Below the pieces are notes generated by a model that was given only the letters and a program-made list of their open reading frames with translations, was not told the DNA's origin and ran no database searches. A stretch of DNA of 64,000 nucleotides, from positions 186,001 to 250,000 of the forward strand of contig CAWEBN010000005.1 in NCBI GenBank assembly GCA_963807305.1. The letters run 5' to 3'. Positions 17,468-25,793 of this stretch are shown piece after piece (the first letter of the stretch is position 1; each line of letters starts with the position of its first letter). The position numbers and the translations under genes were made by a program. The stretch is from JAOPZW01 sp963807305. Lineage in GTDB: Bacteria > Actinomycetota > Thermoleophilia > Solirubrobacterales > Solirubrobacteraceae.

Positions 17468-19036
17468 ATGCAGAAGCAGGCTCCCAGCCTCGGTCGCATC
17501 CTGGTCATGGCGGGCTTCGCGCTGTCCTGCTTCGGGCTGCTGCTCTTCCTGTGGCTCGCCTTCGGCGGCGCGATCCCGCTGCAGCCGAAGGGGTACCGCT
17601 TCAACGTGGCCTTCAAGGAGGCCGGCACGTTGTCGCCTGAGGCCGACGTGCGGATCTCCGGCGTCTCCGTCGGCAAGGTCAAGATCATCAACGCCGACAA
17701 GAAGACCGGCGCCTCCGATGCGACGATCGAGCTCGATGCCGCGTACGCGCCGATCCCCAAGGACACCAAGGCGATCCTGCGCCAGAAGACGCTGCTCGGC
17801 GAGACCTACGTCGAGCTGACCCCCGGCTCCAAGAGCGCGGGCACGATCCCCGAGAACGGCAGCCTGCCCGCCGGCGCGGTGTCGCCGACGGTCGAGCTCG
17901 ACGAGATCTTCCGCGCCTTCGACCCCAAGACCCGCGCGGCGTTCGGGGTCTGGATGCAGCAGCTCGCGCTCGCGTCGCTCGGCCGCGGGCGCGACATCTC
18001 CGACGCCCTGGGGAACCTGGCCCCGTTCGCCGAGGACACCACGACGCTGCTGAAGGTCCTCAACGCCCAGCACACCGACGTGCAGGGCGTGGTGCGCGAC
18101 ACCGGCGCGGTGTTCGAGGCGCTCAGCGAGCGCGATGGCCAGCTGCGCTCGCTGATCGACAACTCCAACCGCGTCTTCGCGACCACCGCCGCGCGCAACC
18201 AGGAGCTCGAGGCGACCTTCCGCGCACTGCCGACCTTCCAGCGCGAGTCGAAGCTCACACTGGCGCGCCTCACGCAGTTCGCCAAGGACACGAACCCGCT
18301 CGTGACCCAGCTGCGGCCCGCGGCGCGCGAGCTGTCGCCCACCCTCGTGGACCTCTCCAAGCTCGCCCCCGACCTCAACGCCCTCTTCCACAACCTCAAC
18401 CCGCTGTTCGACGTCGCCAAGGCCGGGCTGCCCGCGACCGAGGCCTTCCTCGACGAGCTGCACCCGCTGCTGGCCAACTTCGACGCGCCGCTGCGCCAGC
18501 TCAACCCGCCGCTGCTCGGCCTGGGCCAGTACAACAACGAGATCAGCTCCTTCTTCGCCAACGTCACCGCCGCGACCCAGGCCACCACGCAGGAGGGCAA
18601 CGCGCGCGTGCACTACCTGCGGACGACCAACCCGGTCAACCCCGAGAACCTGGCCGTCTATCCGGTCCGGATCGGCACCAACCGGCCCAACCCCTACACC
18701 TTCCCGGACGCGTTCAAGAAGCTGGCGACGGGGCTGCTCTCCTACGAGACGCGCCAGTGCGCGTCCGGCCCGGTGCCGACGCTCGTCACCCAGCCGCAGC
18801 CGGGCCTGCCCATCGATCCGCTCTCGCTGATCCCGGCCGACGTCGCCGCCAACATCCAGAAGTTCTTCTTCGGGCCGACGGCTCCCAACGGGGCCGTCGC
18901 GGCGCCGGCCTGCACGCAGCAGGGCAAGTTCCCGTTCGGCGGCGAGGTCACCCAGTACCCGCACGTCAACGCGGCGACCGGGCCGGTGGCGCGGGCGCCG
19001 GTGCGCTCGGCCCCGACGCCTCCGCGCACCCGCTAA
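17468..19036 (+). CDS. MCE-family protein 6 of 6
   Basis: 522 residues. Membrane helix at ~15-38, MCE domain at ~45-130 (YRFNVAFKEAGTLSPEADVRISGVSVGKV ... LRQKTLLGETYVELTPG), then the longest helical region of the set and a tail with conserved Cys near 430 and 470. It completes the canonical set of six MCE proteins. Start ATG directly follows the previous stop (TAGATG). Substrate of the system is unknown; in relatives it is sterols, fatty acids or phospholipids. Confidence 0.93.
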   Translation: MQKQAPSLGRILVMAGFALSCFGLLLFLWLAFGGAIPLQPKGYRFNVAFKEAGTLSPEADVRISGVSVGKVKIINADKKTGASDATIELDAAYAPIPKDTKAILRQKTLLGETYVELTPGSKSAGTIPENGSLPAGAVSPTVELDEIFRAFDPKTRAAFGVWMQQLALASLGRGRDISDALGNLAPFAEDTTTLLKVLNAQHTDVQGVVRDTGAVFEALSERDGQLRSLIDNSNRVFATTAARNQELEATFRALPTFQRESKLTLARLTQFAKDTNPLVTQLRPAARELSPTLVDLSKLAPDLNALFHNLNPLFDVAKAGLPATEAFLDELHPLLANFDAPLRQLNPPLLGLGQYNNEISSFFANVTAATQATTQEGNARVHYLRTTNPVNPENLAVYPVRIGTNRPNPYTFPDAFKKLATGLLSYETRQCASGPVPTLVTQPQPGLPIDPLSLIPADVAANIQKFFFGPTAPNGAVAAPACTQQGKFPFGGEVTQYPHVNAATGPVARAPVRSAPTPPRTR

Positions 19037-19040
19037 GGCG

Positions 19041-19499
19041 ATGGCGTACGACTCCGCTCAGGCTCGCGCGGAGATGCTCGACGAGGTGGGCGGCGCGACC
19101 GACGACCTCGGCGTGGCGCTGGCCGCCCTCGGCGAGGCGTTCGAGGCCCTCGACGACTACACCGCCGAGCGCCTGGAGGAGGAGCTCTTCCGCCCGGTGC
19201 AGCTGGCCTACGGGCGCGGGCGGCGCACCCACAGCGAGTTCGCGGGCCGCCACGGCCTGCCCAACCGCTCCTTCGCCCCGGCGGCACCCGGCCACCCGTC
19301 CCAGGGGGTCAAGGGCTTCATCGACGGCGCCGTGGCCGCCGTCACCCGCGCGGACGCCCGGCTCGCGCAGCTGCAGGACTCGATGCGCCCCGTCGAGGTC
19401 GGCGACGCCGAGCTGCGCGCCGGCCTGTCGGAGGTCCGCCGCCTGGTCGCCGACGTGCCGCGCCGGGCGAGCGAGCTCGTGCGCGGCCTCGGGCGGTAG
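19041..19499 (+). CDS. Small helical protein closing the mce operon, function unknown
   Basis: 152 residues, mostly predicted helix, no signal peptide or membrane segment. It starts 4 bases after the last MCE gene, so it is surely part of the operon. Sequence features: acidic N-terminal half (TAERLEEELFRPVQLAYGRGRR) and basic C-terminal helix (LVADVPRRASELVRGLG). A cytoplasmic accessory or assembly role for the transporter is a guess from position alone. Confidence 0.75.
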   Translation: MAYDSAQARAEMLDEVGGATDDLGVALAALGEAFEALDDYTAERLEEELFRPVQLAYGRGRRTHSEFAGRHGLPNRSFAPAAPGHPSQGVKGFIDGAVAAVTRADARLAQLQDSMRPVEVGDAELRAGLSEVRRLVADVPRRASELVRGLGR

Positions 19500-19680
19500 T
19501 CGTCCGCGGTCGCACGCTGCGGGTCGCGGCGCTTACCGCATCAATGAGCGAACGTGCTCTGTCGCTCGTGCGGCCCGTGGGGGTCTTTGCGTCAGCCGTC
19601 CTGGATGGCGGTCGCTCTGCGACCACAGGGCAGGACGGCCTCGCCCGGAGCGAAATGGCGCACGTCGTAACCTGTCAGGC

Positions 19681-19950
19681 ATGTGCCGCAACATCCGCCC
19701 GCTGTACAACTTCGAGCCTCCCGCCTCGCACGAAGAGGTCCATGACGCTGCGCTGCAGTTCGTCCGCAAGGTCAGCGGCTTCACCAAGCCCGCCAAGGCC
19801 AACGAGGAGGCGTTCGAGCGCGCGGTCGAGGAGATCTCGGCCGCGACGACGCGCCTGCTCGACTCGCTGGTGACGGCCGCGCCGCCCAAGGACCGCGAGG
19901 TCGAGGCGGCCAAGCGCCGCGCGCGCTCGGCCGAGCGCTACGCCGCGTAG
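19681..19950 (+). CDS. DUF2277-family small protein
   Basis: 89 residues. The opening MCRNIRPLYNFEPPA is characteristic of the DUF2277 family, found in many soil bacteria and without known function. Most of the rest is one or two helices ending with a basic segment (AAKRRARSAERYAA). TAACCT at 19668-19673 lies seven bases before the ATG, so the mRNA is probably leaderless. The 180 bases upstream, after the mce operon, contain no gene. Confidence 0.85.
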   Translation: MCRNIRPLYNFEPPASHEEVHDAALQFVRKVSGFTKPAKANEEAFERAVEEISAATTRLLDSLVTAAPPKDREVEAAKRRARSAERYAA

Positions 19951-20039
19951 CCCCGCGCTCCCAGCCCGGCCGCGAACGCGGAGGTATCAGGCAGGAGCGC
20001 TCGCGGCTCCTTGCCTGTCGTGGACGCGCACCGGCGAGC

Positions 20040-20696
20040 TTGGGTTGGCTGCATCGCGGCGATGGCCGCGACGTGGGCGCTCGCCGGCGCGCCCGTCCCG
20101 CCTTCGCCGCCGGCGACCACGGCCCGCTGACGTGCCTGGACGGCTACGTGTGGCGCCAGGCGACGCCCCAGGACCACGTGTGCGTCACGCCCGCGGCCCG
20201 CGCGCAGACCGCGAGCGACAACACCCTGGCTCCCAGTCGCCGCAGCGTGGCGCCGGGCACCTTCGGGCCCGACCTGTGCGGGCCCGGTTACGTCTGGCGC
20301 GACGCGGTCCCGGGCGACCACGTCTGCGTCGCTCCGGCCACCTGGCAGCAGGTCCACGACGACAACCTCACGGCCGGCGCGCGCCGCAACGCGCTGCGGG
20401 TGAAGCTCGGCTCGACCCGCACCCGGCACTACTGGGTGCACGCCGACGGCATCAACGTCGGGGTCGCACGGGTCGCGCTCTTCTGGCCCGGGCAGTCCCG
20501 GCCCGCGCTGTCGTGGCCGGTCGTCGCCCATCGCAGGACGTCGGGACCCGGGGGAGAGCTCCGCTTCACCACGAGCCTGCCCGTGTGCGGCACGCACTCC
20601 AACGCGATCATCCGCGTGCGCGACCCCCTGTCGCTGCGCTGGTCCTCGTCGCGCCGGATCGCGACGGGCTGCGCGGGCGCGGGCGCGGGCCGCTAG
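20040..20696 (+). CDS. Secreted protein with duplicated GYVWR...DHVCV motif; signal peptide out of frame
   Basis: The frame holds two copies of a ~45-residue unit with consensus C..GYVWR.A.P.DHVCV.PA and a C-terminal ~100-residue beta-rich domain with paired Cys. All of these look extracellular, yet this frame starts with a TTG and a basic, non-signal N-terminus. A good signal peptide exists in another frame: GTG at 20020 opens MDAHRRAWVGCIAAMAATWALAGA, whose frame stops at 20128. One missing base near 20095-20105 would join the two. Either the gene is frameshifted, the sequence has an error, or translation shifts frame. The unit resembles short Cys-containing motifs of secreted actinobacterial proteins; function unknown. 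Confidence 0.6.
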   Translation: MGWLHRGDGRDVGARRRARPAFAAGDHGPLTCLDGYVWRQATPQDHVCVTPAARAQTASDNTLAPSRRSVAPGTFGPDLCGPGYVWRDAVPGDHVCVAPATWQQVHDDNLTAGARRNALRVKLGSTRTRHYWVHADGINVGVARVALFWPGQSRPALSWPVVAHRRTSGPGGELRFTTSLPVCGTHSNAIIRVRDPLSLRWSSSRRIATGCAGAGAGR

Positions 20697-20762
20697 CCCG
20701 GCCGAGGTCCTAGGTCCAATGGCCCGTGGTGGCCGGGCGCGGGCCGGCGTAGCGTGGAGCGC

Positions 20763-21743
20763 ATGCACGCCGTCCGCCTGCACGCCTTCGGACCGCCGGC
20801 CAACCTCAGCTACGAGCAGGTCGACGATCCGCGACCGGGGCCGGGGCAGGCGCGCATCGCCGTGGCGGCCGCCGGGGTGCACCTGATCGACACCGCCCTG
20901 CGCGCCGGCCGGGCGATGGGCCCGCTGGCGCTGCCCGACCTGCCCACGATCCCGGGCCGCGAGGTCGCCGGCACGGTCGACGCGCTCGGCCCACAGGTCG
21001 ACGAGCAGTGGCTGGGCCGGCGGGTGGTCGCGCATCTCGGCCAGGCGAGCGGCGGCTACGCCGAGCTGGCCGTGCGCGAGACCGACGCCCTGCACGCGCT
21101 GCCCGACGGCCTGGCCGACGACGCTGCGGTGGCGATGATCGGCACGGGGCGGACCGCCCTGGCGATCCTCGAGGTCGCACAGCCGACGGCAGGGGACGTC
21201 GTCCTCGTGACGGCGGCCGCGGGGGGCCTGGGCAGCCTGCTCGTGCAGGCGGCCCGCAACGCCGGCGCGACCGTTGTCGGCGCGGCCGGCGGCCAGGCCA
21301 AGGTGCAGCACGTGGCGCGGCAGGGAGCGACGGTCGCCGTGGACTACTCGGCGCCCGGCTGGAGCGACACGGTCCGCGAGGCGCTCGACGGGCGCGAGGT
21401 CACGGTGGCGCTCGACGGCGTCGGCGGCGCCCTCGGGCGTGGCGCGCTGGAGCTGCTCGGGCCCGGCGGCCGGCTCGTCCTCTTCGGCTTCTCCTCGGGC
21501 GAGCCGACAAGGCTCTCGGCCGGCGACCTCTTCTCGCGCGGCATCACCGCGTCGGCCGCGATCGGCGCGCGGATCGCGCAGCGTCCCGGCGGCCTGCGCG
21601 ATCTCGAGCAGCAGGCGCTCGCGGCCGCCGCCGACGGGCGCCTCGTCCCGGTCGTCCAGCGCTTCGGCCTCGCGGACGCAGCGGCCGCGCACGAGGCGAT
21701 CGAGAGCCGCGCCACCGTCGGCAAGACGGTGCTCGTGCCCTGA
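20763..21743 (+). CDS. Quinone oxidoreductase-like zinc-independent dehydrogenase (MDR family)
   Basis: 326 residues of the medium-chain dehydrogenase/reductase superfamily. GroES-like N-terminal domain (FGPPANLSYEQVDDPRPGPGQARI), GREVAGTVDALG, and NADPH-binding Rossmann motif TAAAGGLGSLLVQAA at ~150-165. The Cys/His/Glu ligands of zinc alcohol dehydrogenases are absent, as in QOR and enoyl reductases. ATG at 20763 is preferred over GTG at 20754. TAGCGT at 20750-20755 is seven bases before it, indicating a leaderless start. It stands alone; substrate unknown. Confidence 0.9.
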   Translation: MHAVRLHAFGPPANLSYEQVDDPRPGPGQARIAVAAAGVHLIDTALRAGRAMGPLALPDLPTIPGREVAGTVDALGPQVDEQWLGRRVVAHLGQASGGYAELAVRETDALHALPDGLADDAAVAMIGTGRTALAILEVAQPTAGDVVLVTAAAGGLGSLLVQAARNAGATVVGAAGGQAKVQHVARQGATVAVDYSAPGWSDTVREALDGREVTVALDGVGGALGRGALELLGPGGRLVLFGFSSGEPTRLSAGDLFSRGITASAAIGARIAQRPGGLRDLEQQALAAAADGRLVPVVQRFGLADAAAAHEAIESRATVGKTVLVP

Positions 21744-21790
21744 GACGCCTCCCGGCGGTCAGCAGGAGGGCGAGAGTACGGGCAGCACCA

Positions 21791-22153
21791 ATGGACATCG
21801 CGGACGCGGTCGCCAGCATGGTTCCGACGATGCAGACCTACCTCTCACTTGGAGCCCTGTACGCCGCCGATCGTCGTCGCGCCACCTCGCGCGAGCGCGA
21901 CGTCGGCCTGTGGTGGCGAGCCCGCGGGCCGCACGCGCGCACCTATCGCGCCGCGTACGTCGAGGCCACCGGCGAGCTCTACGTGATGCAGCACGAGGGC
22001 ATGCGCGGCGGTGGCAGGGTCCAGGTGCTCAGGCGCTTCGACTCGTTCGCCGAGCTACACCGGATCGTCGCCGGGTGGGAGGACGTCTGCGGCGAGCCCG
22101 GCTCGATCGACTGGCTCATGGCGCGCGTCGGCCGCGTGCTCGCCGCCGCCTGA
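21791..22153 (+). CDS. Small hypothetical protein
   Basis: 120 residues, no family recognised. N-terminal helix (MDIADAVASMVPTMQTYLSLGALYAADRR), then alternating strands including AAYVEATGELYVMQHEGMRGGG and a final helix. The middle looks like a small beta-sheet; there is no signal peptide or membrane segment. The coding frame is well supported by GC bias. It ends exactly where the sigma gene on the other strand ends, with no spacer for a terminator. Confidence 0.65.
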   Translation: MDIADAVASMVPTMQTYLSLGALYAADRRRATSRERDVGLWWRARGPHARTYRAAYVEATGELYVMQHEGMRGGGRVQVLRRFDSFAELHRIVAGWEDVCGEPGSIDWLMARVGRVLAAA

Positions 22154-23026
22154 TCAGTCGGGCAGGACCTCGCGCAGCTTCTCGCGATCGACGACGAGGT
22201 CGATCGCGGCGATGCGGCCGCCGACCACGGTGAAGCCGACGACCGCCGCCGGGCGCCGGGCGGGGCCGAGGAACAGGCCCGCGGCGCCGTTGACGATCGC
22301 GGGGCGCGCGAGCGGCGCGAAGCGCGGGGCGCGCGTCAGCAGCTCGCGTGCCACGGCCGGCGCGCCCACCGCCGGCGGGCGGGCGTGGGGGCCGCGCCCG
22401 CCGTCGACGCGGAAGACGACGTCCGGGTCCAGCACCTCGAGCAGCGCGTCGAAGTCGCCGGCGCGCGCGGCGGCCAGGAAGGCGGCGACCACCTCGCGCT
22501 GGCGGTCGAGGTCCGGGTCGGGCGACGGCGCCGCGCCGCGCACGCGCCGGCGCGCTCGGCTCGCGAGCTGGCGCGCCGCCGCGGGCGAGCGCTCGACGAT
22601 CGGGGCGACCTCCTCGAAGGGCACGCCGAACATGTCGTGCAGGACGAAGGCGAGGCGCTCGGCGGGGGTCAGGGTCTCGAGGACGACGAGCAGGGCGATG
22701 CCGACCGAGTCGGCCAGCTCGGCCTGATGGGCGGGGTCGGTTTCGTCGTCGGCGCTGACGATCGGCTCGGGCAGCCACGTGCCCACGAGCTCTTCGCGCC
22801 GCGACCGGCGGGCGCGCAGCATGTCCAGGCACACGCGGGCGACGACGGTCGTCAGCCAGCCGCCCAGGTTGGCGACGGCGTCCGCGTCGGAGCGGTTGAG
22901 GCGCAGCCACGCCTCCTGGACCGCGTCGTCGGCCTCGCTCAGCGAGCCGAGCATCCGGTAGGCGACCTTCTGCAGGTGCGCTCGGTACTCCTCGAACCGT
23001 TCGGCCTGGCGCTCGTCCGCGTCCAC
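22154..23026 (-). CDS. ECF41-type sigma factor with C-terminal SnoaL-like domain
   Basis: 290 residues. Sigma region 2 at ~10-75 (YRMLGSLSEADDAVQEAWLRL), region 4 at ~115-165, and an NTF2/SnoaL-like C-terminal domain at ~175-290. Two marks of group ECF41 are present: WLPEP at 84-88 between regions 2 and 4, and a DGGxG motif (DGGRG, 208-212) in the extension. In this group the extension acts as a built-in regulator instead of an anti-sigma factor. GTG follows AGAGGA at good distance. The usual ECF41 partner, a carboxymuconolactone decarboxylase or oxidoreductase gene, is not adjacent, although an oxidoreductase lies 0.4 kb away. An autoregulatory promoter lies upstream. Confidence 0.93.
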   Translation of the reverse strand: MDADERQAERFEEYRAHLQKVAYRMLGSLSEADDAVQEAWLRLNRSDADAVANLGGWLTTVVARVCLDMLRARRSRREELVGTWLPEPIVSADDETDPAHQAELADSVGIALLVVLETLTPAERLAFVLHDMFGVPFEEVAPIVERSPAAARQLASRARRRVRGAAPSPDPDLDRQREVVAAFLAAARAGDFDALLEVLDPDVVFRVDGGRGPHARPPAVGAPAVARELLTRAPRFAPLARPAIVNGAAGLFLGPARRPAAVVGFTVVGGRIAAIDLVVDREKLREVLPD

Positions 23027-23061
23027 GGTCAGATCCTCTCGTCGGGGTCCGTCATAGCAGT

Positions 23062-23088
23062 GACGGATGGCGGGCGGCAGATGTGACC
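23062..23088 (-). promoter_or_regulatory. Probable ECF41-dependent autoregulatory promoter
   Basis: On the minus strand GGTCACA (23088-23082) is followed after 16 bases by CGTC (23065-23062). The published ECF41 consensus, as I remember it, is TGTCACA-16/17-CGTC, so one base differs in the -35 box. Transcription would start about 25 bases before the GTG of the sigma gene. The site lies in the 124-bp gap shared with the divergent MMPL gene. Confidence 0.7.
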
Positions 23089-23150
23089 GCGGGCCGCCGG
23101 CGCGCAACCAGCACTTGCCGCCGCCCGCCGCGGGTACCCTGCCGGTCGAG

Positions 23151-25793
23151 ATGAGGCTGTCGGGTCTGCTGCGGGCGGTCATGGGCGCCGCCGCTCGGCG
23201 GCCGCTCCTGGTCGGGCTGGCCGTCGGCCTGCTGGCGGTGGCCGGGGGCGTCCTCGCGCTGCGCCTGCAGCCGACGGCGGCGACGGACACCCTGGTGGGC
23301 CGGGGGAGCCCGAGCTTCGCCGCCACCGAGCGCCTGCACCAGCGCTTCGGCGATGAGGCCGTCTACGTGCTCGTCCGCGAGCCGGTCACGCAGGTCACGC
23401 TGACCTCGGACATCCTGCGCGTGCAGGGCCTAGAGGGCTGCATCTCGGGCAACGCGCCCAAGGGCCAGGTGCCGCCGGGCGGCAAGGACGGTCCCTGCGC
23501 CCAGCTCGCGGCCATGAAGCCGGCCAAGGTCGTCTTCGGGCCCGGGACCTTCCTCAACGAGGCCATCGGGCAGATCCAGGACCAGTTCAACGCCGAGTCG
23601 ACCGCCCGCGCCGCGCAGGCCAGGCGCGCGGCCGCCGCGGCACGGGCCCTGGCGCGCGCCCAGCACAAGAGCCCGGCGCAGGTGCGCCGGTACGGCGAGC
23701 AGGCCAAGCAGCTGGTCGAGGCCGAGTTCGCCAAGAACGTCATCGCCCTGGCGCTCAAGTACGGGATCCGCTCGGCGCCCCAGCTCAACGACCCGCAGTT
23801 CGTGTCGCAGATCGTGTTCGACGACACCAAGGGGCCGGGCGTGCCCAAGGGCCGCTTCGCCTACATCTTCCCCAACAAGAACAGCGCCCTGATCCAGGTC
23901 CGCTTCCGCTCGAACCTCAGCGAGAGCGAACGCGACCGCGCGATCGGGCTCGTGCGCCAGGCCGTCGCGATGCCCGAGTGGAAGCTCCCCAACGGCAAGG
24001 GCACCTACGTGGTGACCGGCGCGCCCGTGGTCGTCTCCGACCTCACGCGCTCGATCAGCCACTCGCTCATCGCGCTGCTCGTGGCCGCGCTGGTCGTCAT
24101 GGCGCTCACGCTGACCCTGGTCTTCCGCGCGCGGCTGCGGCTGCTGCCGCTCGTCGTCGCCCTGGCCGCAGCAGGGCTGACCTTCGGCGCGCTCTCGCTG
24201 GCCGGGGCATCGCTGACGATGGCCTCGATCGCCGTGCTCCCGGTGCTCATCGGGTTGTCCGTCGACTACGCGATCCAGCTGCAGGCGCGGGTGCAGGAGG
24301 CCCAGGCCGCGGGGGCCGGGATCGAGGAGGCGGTGCAGCGCACGGCGGTGCGCGGCGCCCCGACGGTGGCGATCGCCGCCGCCGCCACGGCGGCCGGCTT
24401 CCTCGTCCTCGCGCTCTCACCGGTGCCGATGGTGCGCGGCTTCGGCTTGCTGCTGGTGGCAGGCATCGCCCTCGCCCTGGGCTGTGCGCTGACGCTGGGC
24501 GTTGCCGCGCTCGCGGGCTCGGCGCGGCGTGGGCCGCGGCCGCCGGCGTTCGAGGCGCTCGCGCCGGCGTTGCGCGGCGCCGGCGAGTTGATCGTCGCCA
24601 ATCGCGCGGCGCTTGCGGTGCGCCGTCGAGGTGCCGCGGCCGGGCGGGGTGCCCTGCGCCTCGCCACCGCGCACCCCGGCCGCGTCGTGCTCGTGGCGCT
24701 CGCGATCGCCGTCGCGGGTTGGGGCCTCGAGACGCAGACCCGCGTGGAGTCCGACCTGACCAAGCTCGTGCCCCAGAACGGCGCGATCCACGACCTGCAG
24801 GCGCTGCAGCGCTCGACCGACGTGGGCGGCGAGATCGACGTCGTCGTCTCAGGGCCTCGTGTCACCGATCCCGCCGTCGTGAAGTGGATGACGAGCTACC
24901 AGTCGGACGTCCTCAAGCGCTTCGGCTACTCGGCCAAGCGCGGCTGCGGCAAGGCCGAGCTGTGCCCGGCCTTCTCGCTGCCCGACCTCTTCCAGGGCGG
25001 CCAGAACACGACGCGCCAGCAGATCGAGGGCCTGCTCGACGCGGTCCCCGCCTACTTCTCGCAGGGCGTCATCACGGCCGACCGGCGCACCGCGACCATG
25101 GCCTTCGGCATCCGCCTCATGCCGCTCGACCGCCAGGATCAGGTCATCCGGGGCATGCGCGACCGCCTGCATCCGCCCGCCGGGATCGACGCCGAGCTGG
25201 CCGGGCTGCCGGTGCTGGCGGCCGAGGCCAACGCTGCCGTGTCGTCGCCGTGGCGGCGGCTGGGGACGCTGCTGGCCGGCCTTGCCGCCGTCGCGCTCGT
25301 CCTCCTGATCGCCTTCCGCGCGTGGCAGCGCGCGTTCGTGCCGCTGCTGCCGATCGCGCTGGCCACCGGATGGTCAGCGCTCGTGCTCTTCGCGCTGCGG
25401 ATCCCGTTGAACCCGATGTCGGTCGTCCTCGGGGCGCTGGTCATCGCCATCTCCACCGAGTTCAGCGTGCTGCTGGCCGAGCGCTACCGCGCCGAGCGCG
25501 GGGCCGGGCACGAGCCTGGCGAGGCCCTCCAGCGCACCTATAGCTCGACCGGCGCGGCGGTGCTCGCCTCGGGTTCCACGGCGATCGCCGGCTTCGCGGT
25601 GCTCGTCGTCTCGGACATCAAGATGCTGCGCGACTTCGGCTTCGTCACGGTCGTGGACCTCACGGTCGCCCTGCTCGGCGTCATGGTCGTGCTGCCGGCG
25701 GTGCTGGTGCTGGCCGAGCAGGGGCGCCTGCGTCTGCGCGTGCCGCGGGTGGGCGGGCGCCGCATCGACGCGCAGCGCGCGCCGACGGGGTGA
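23151..25793 (+). CDS. MMPL/RND-family exporter
   Basis: 880 residues: an N-terminal helix, a large extracytoplasmic loop (~45-305), a block of about five helices (~310-465), a cytoplasmic stretch, a second loop (~525-690) and a second helix block to ~870. The helix blocks contain ISHSLIALLVAALVVMALTLTLVF and LIGLSVDYAIQLQARVQE, and in the second half ALVIAISTEFSVLLAERYRAERG, the proton-relay region of the MMPL/HAE3 group. Such pumps export lipids, hopanoids or siderophores. The first loop has a ~50-residue Ala/Arg-rich coiled coil with NAEST at its start. TACCCT ten bases before the ATG suggests a leaderless message. GTGA overlap with the redoxin-like gene, hence one operon. Confidence 0.92.
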   Translation: MRLSGLLRAVMGAAARRPLLVGLAVGLLAVAGGVLALRLQPTAATDTLVGRGSPSFAATERLHQRFGDEAVYVLVREPVTQVTLTSDILRVQGLEGCISGNAPKGQVPPGGKDGPCAQLAAMKPAKVVFGPGTFLNEAIGQIQDQFNAESTARAAQARRAAAAARALARAQHKSPAQVRRYGEQAKQLVEAEFAKNVIALALKYGIRSAPQLNDPQFVSQIVFDDTKGPGVPKGRFAYIFPNKNSALIQVRFRSNLSESERDRAIGLVRQAVAMPEWKLPNGKGTYVVTGAPVVVSDLTRSISHSLIALLVAALVVMALTLTLVFRARLRLLPLVVALAAAGLTFGALSLAGASLTMASIAVLPVLIGLSVDYAIQLQARVQEAQAAGAGIEEAVQRTAVRGAPTVAIAAAATAAGFLVLALSPVPMVRGFGLLLVAGIALALGCALTLGVAALAGSARRGPRPPAFEALAPALRGAGELIVANRAALAVRRRGAAAGRGALRLATAHPGRVVLVALAIAVAGWGLETQTRVESDLTKLVPQNGAIHDLQALQRSTDVGGEIDVVVSGPRVTDPAVVKWMTSYQSDVLKRFGYSAKRGCGKAELCPAFSLPDLFQGGQNTTRQQIEGLLDAVPAYFSQGVITADRRTATMAFGIRLMPLDRQDQVIRGMRDRLHPPAGIDAELAGLPVLAAEANAAVSSPWRRLGTLLAGLAAVALVLLIAFRAWQRAFVPLLPIALATGWSALVLFALRIPLNPMSVVLGALVIAISTEFSVLLAERYRAERGAGHEPGEALQRTYSSTGAAVLASGSTAIAGFAVLVVSDIKMLRDFGFVTVVDLTVALLGVMVVLPAVLVLAEQGRLRLRVPRVGGRRIDAQRAPTG

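Noticed and set aside
16016..18964. 982-codon minus-strand open frame opposite MCE genes 5 and 6
   Set aside because: Typical GC-driven shadow (Arg/Gly/Leu/Val); no start context, no family.
20063..20713. Alternative Arg-rich frame over the secreted repeat protein
   Set aside because: Arginine-rich shadow. The duplicated Cys motif supports the other frame.
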